A model generated the notes under the pieces. That model made no database searches. It was given only the letters and a program-made list of their open reading frames with translations, and was not told the origin of the DNA. A stretch of 64,000 bases of DNA from assembly GCF_003987315.1 (NCBI RefSeq), contig NZ_PIPI01000007.1, positions 93,347 through 157,346 of the forward strand, written 5' to 3'. Source of the stretch: Aliidiomarina haloalkalitolerans. Lineage in GTDB: Bacteria > Pseudomonadota > Gammaproteobacteria > Enterobacterales > Alteromonadaceae. The position numbers and the translations under genes were made by a program. Positions 62,754 through 64,000 of the stretch are shown here, piece after piece; the first letter of the stretch is position 1; the number at the start of each line of letters is the position of its first letter.

Positions 62754-63740
62754 GTGTTCAATATTCTGTGTCAGCCAAGTTTTCATAGGTCTATGTGATC
62801 ATCCAGTCGGCCTTCGAAGTGGATGCTCAGTTGCGACAGCGTTAGGTTCCAGTTTTGAACTGGGTGTGACCAGCGCTCAGACGCTTTTAACATACCAGCG
62901 TAAAGCAGCTTGAGCAAGCTGTTCTCGTTCGTAAAGCCACCTTTGGTTTTGGTCAGCTTGCGAAACTGGCGGTGCACAGCCTCAACGGCGTTGGTCGTGT
63001 AAATGGCAGTGCGCACGTAGTCTGGGTATTTGAAGTACGCTGATAACGTCAGCCATTTGCTGCGCCAGGACTTTATCACGATGGGATACTTGTCACCCCA
63101 TTTGGCTTCTAAGTCGTCTAGGGCGCTCTCTGCAGCGCTGAGTGTCACTGCCTTGTACACGCACTTTAAGTCGGCCATGAAGGCTTTCTGGTTCTTACTG
63201 GCGACGTATTTCAGCGAGTTACTAATTTGGTGAATGATGCAGTGCTGGACTTCAGTTTTCGGAAAGATACTTTCGACGGCTTCAGGGAAGCCTTTTAAGC
63301 CATCGACGCAGGCGATAAGAATATCTTGGACACCTCGGTTATGTAGGTCGGTGAGTACGCTAAGCCAGTGGTGCGCGCCTTCTGACTCGGACAGGTAAAG
63401 GCCGAGCAGCTCTTTTTTACCTTCAACATTGAGGCCGAGAATGGTGTACACCGATTTACTGATGAAGCGCCCATTCTCTTTGATTTTATAGTGAATAGCA
63501 TCGAGCCAGACGATGGGATAAACAGCTTCTAGTTGCCGCTCACGCCAAGCCTGAAGCTCTGGCAGTAGCTTATCGGTGACCGCATTGATGGTGCCGTTCG
63601 ACACATTAATTCCGTACAAATCTTCGATGTGCATGCGGATATCTTGATAGCTGGTACCCAGCGAAAACAGCGCAATAATTTTACGCTCGAGCTCATCGGT
63701 TAAATGCGTCTGGTGCTTTTTCACGAGCTGAGGCTCAAAG
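62754..63740 (-). pseudogene. IS256-family transposase, 3' fragment with right end
   Basis: The right terminal repeat GTGTTCAATATTCTGTGTCA starts at 62754. The minus-strand transposase stops at 62783 and is intact through the catalytic core: VWLDAIHYK (Asp), ACVDGLKGFPEAV (Asp) and the C-terminal NAVEAVHRQFRKLTK. Homology begins only at FEPQLVKKHQTHLTDELE; the first 80-90 residues are lost and the frame runs into the 23-bp repeats. The matching 5' half lies at 19311-19756. Inserted in istB, it is not mobile as it stands. Confidence 0.92.
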
Positions 63741-63746
63741 TGCATG

Positions 63747-63907
63747 TTTCGGATGAATCCGAACACTCATTTCGGTTCAATCCGATCACCCATTTCGGTT
63801 TAAACCGATCACCTGTTTCGGTTTAAACCGATCACCCATTTCGGTTTAAACCGATCACCTGTTTCGGTTTAAACCGATCACCTGTTTCGGTTTTATCCGA
63901 TCACTTT
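63747..63907. repeat. Seven 23-bp tandem repeats
   Basis: TTTCGG recurs at 63747, 63770, 63793, 63816, 63839, 63862 and 63885, exactly every 23 bp. The central units read TTTCGGTTTAAACCGATCAC, containing the perfect palindrome CGGTTTAAACCG; the outermost units diverge. The array sits where the left end of the IS21-like element should be, so it may be an expanded transposase-binding array. It also resembles plasmid iterons in form. Confidence 0.92.
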
Positions 63908-63970
63908 TAGCCTTTTTCCGAAATCGCTGTTCGGATTCCCGTAATCGGTGATCGGAATACCGAAATTCCG
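63908..63970 (-). mobile_element. IS21-family element, istA-proximal end
   Basis: AAATCGCTGTTCGGATT and TCGGAATACCGAAA are inverted relatives of the sequence at 62479-62504. This marks the outer end of the wrecked IS21-like element. Beyond 63970 nothing is recognised before the window ends. Confidence 0.6.
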
Positions 63971-64000
63971 TTCTTTTTCTAACTAAATCAACTGGTAAGC

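Noticed and set aside
63747..63907. CRISPR array
   Set aside because: Units are contiguous with a 23-bp period and no spacers, and no cas genes are present.

Overview
The window is chromosomal DNA from a gammaproteobacterium. Gene content points to Alteromonadales, most like Idiomarina/Pseudidiomarina: glnA followed by ntrB-ntrC, a DUF3081-type protein, and a MipA/DUF3019/two-component operon. This is inference from protein resemblance and context. No rRNA or tRNA gene was recognised.

Core block 1 (1-18.1 kb) holds the 3' end of a short-chain dehydrogenase gene, a small membrane protein, an AcrAB/MexAB-type RND pump without outer-membrane channel, a DUF3081-like protein, a hemolysin-III family protein, typA/bipA, a GAF-GGDEF cyclase and a DsbA-like lipoprotein. 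It continues with a nitrogen-regulation locus glnA-glnL-glnG (sigma-54 promoter and NtrC palindromes visible), cpxRA and an alpha/beta hydrolase. A 47-bp perfect-like palindrome occurs twice here.

Accessory block A (about 18.5-25 kb): the resident trmL (minus strand) has lost its 5' end and a full, diverged trmL sits next to it in opposite orientation. Next come the 5' half of an IS256-family transposase gene and a heavy-metal RND operon (CzcI-like, CzcB-like, CusA/CzcA-like).

Core block 2 (25-35.6 kb) holds a degenerate GGDEF-EAL protein, a cyanophycinase-like protein without its catalytic serine, a mipA/DUF3019/rstA-like/rstB-like operon with an RstA-box-like site in front, pyrE, rph and yicC.

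Accessory block B (35,561-59,823) is an integrative genomic island at the 3' end of yicC. The left junction is the yicC terminus, followed by integrase arm-type repeats and a P4-type integrase. The right junction has the same tandem 12-bp arm repeats and a 19-bp core that encodes the same IQNIE-stop with only synonymous changes. The cargo is mostly defence-like: type I R-M (hsdM-hsdS-hsdR) transcribed together with a GHKL-ATPase / STAS-like DUF4325 / membrane-protein trio; a soluble-protein plus four-helix membrane-protein pair; an AAA ATPase-subtilase pair matching IetAS; an Mrr-like nuclease; and a nucleotidyltransferase pair of toxin-antitoxin type. Maintenance genes are AlpA, LytTR, RadC, a small tyrosine recombinase and an inovirus-Gp2/YfjJ-like protein. 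An 18-bp motif lies exactly 33 bp before two island start codons.

Accessory block C (59.8-64 kb) is a type II R-M pair (C5-cytosine methyltransferase and convergent PD-(D/E)XK nuclease), then a wrecked IS21-family element (ends, seven 23-bp repeats, istB tail) into which the 3' half of an IS256-family element has inserted.

The best candidate for an undescribed system is the GHKL-ATPase/DUF4325/membrane trio co-transcribed with hsdMSR, followed by the nucleotidyltransferase pair and the 45.7-47.0 kb pair.
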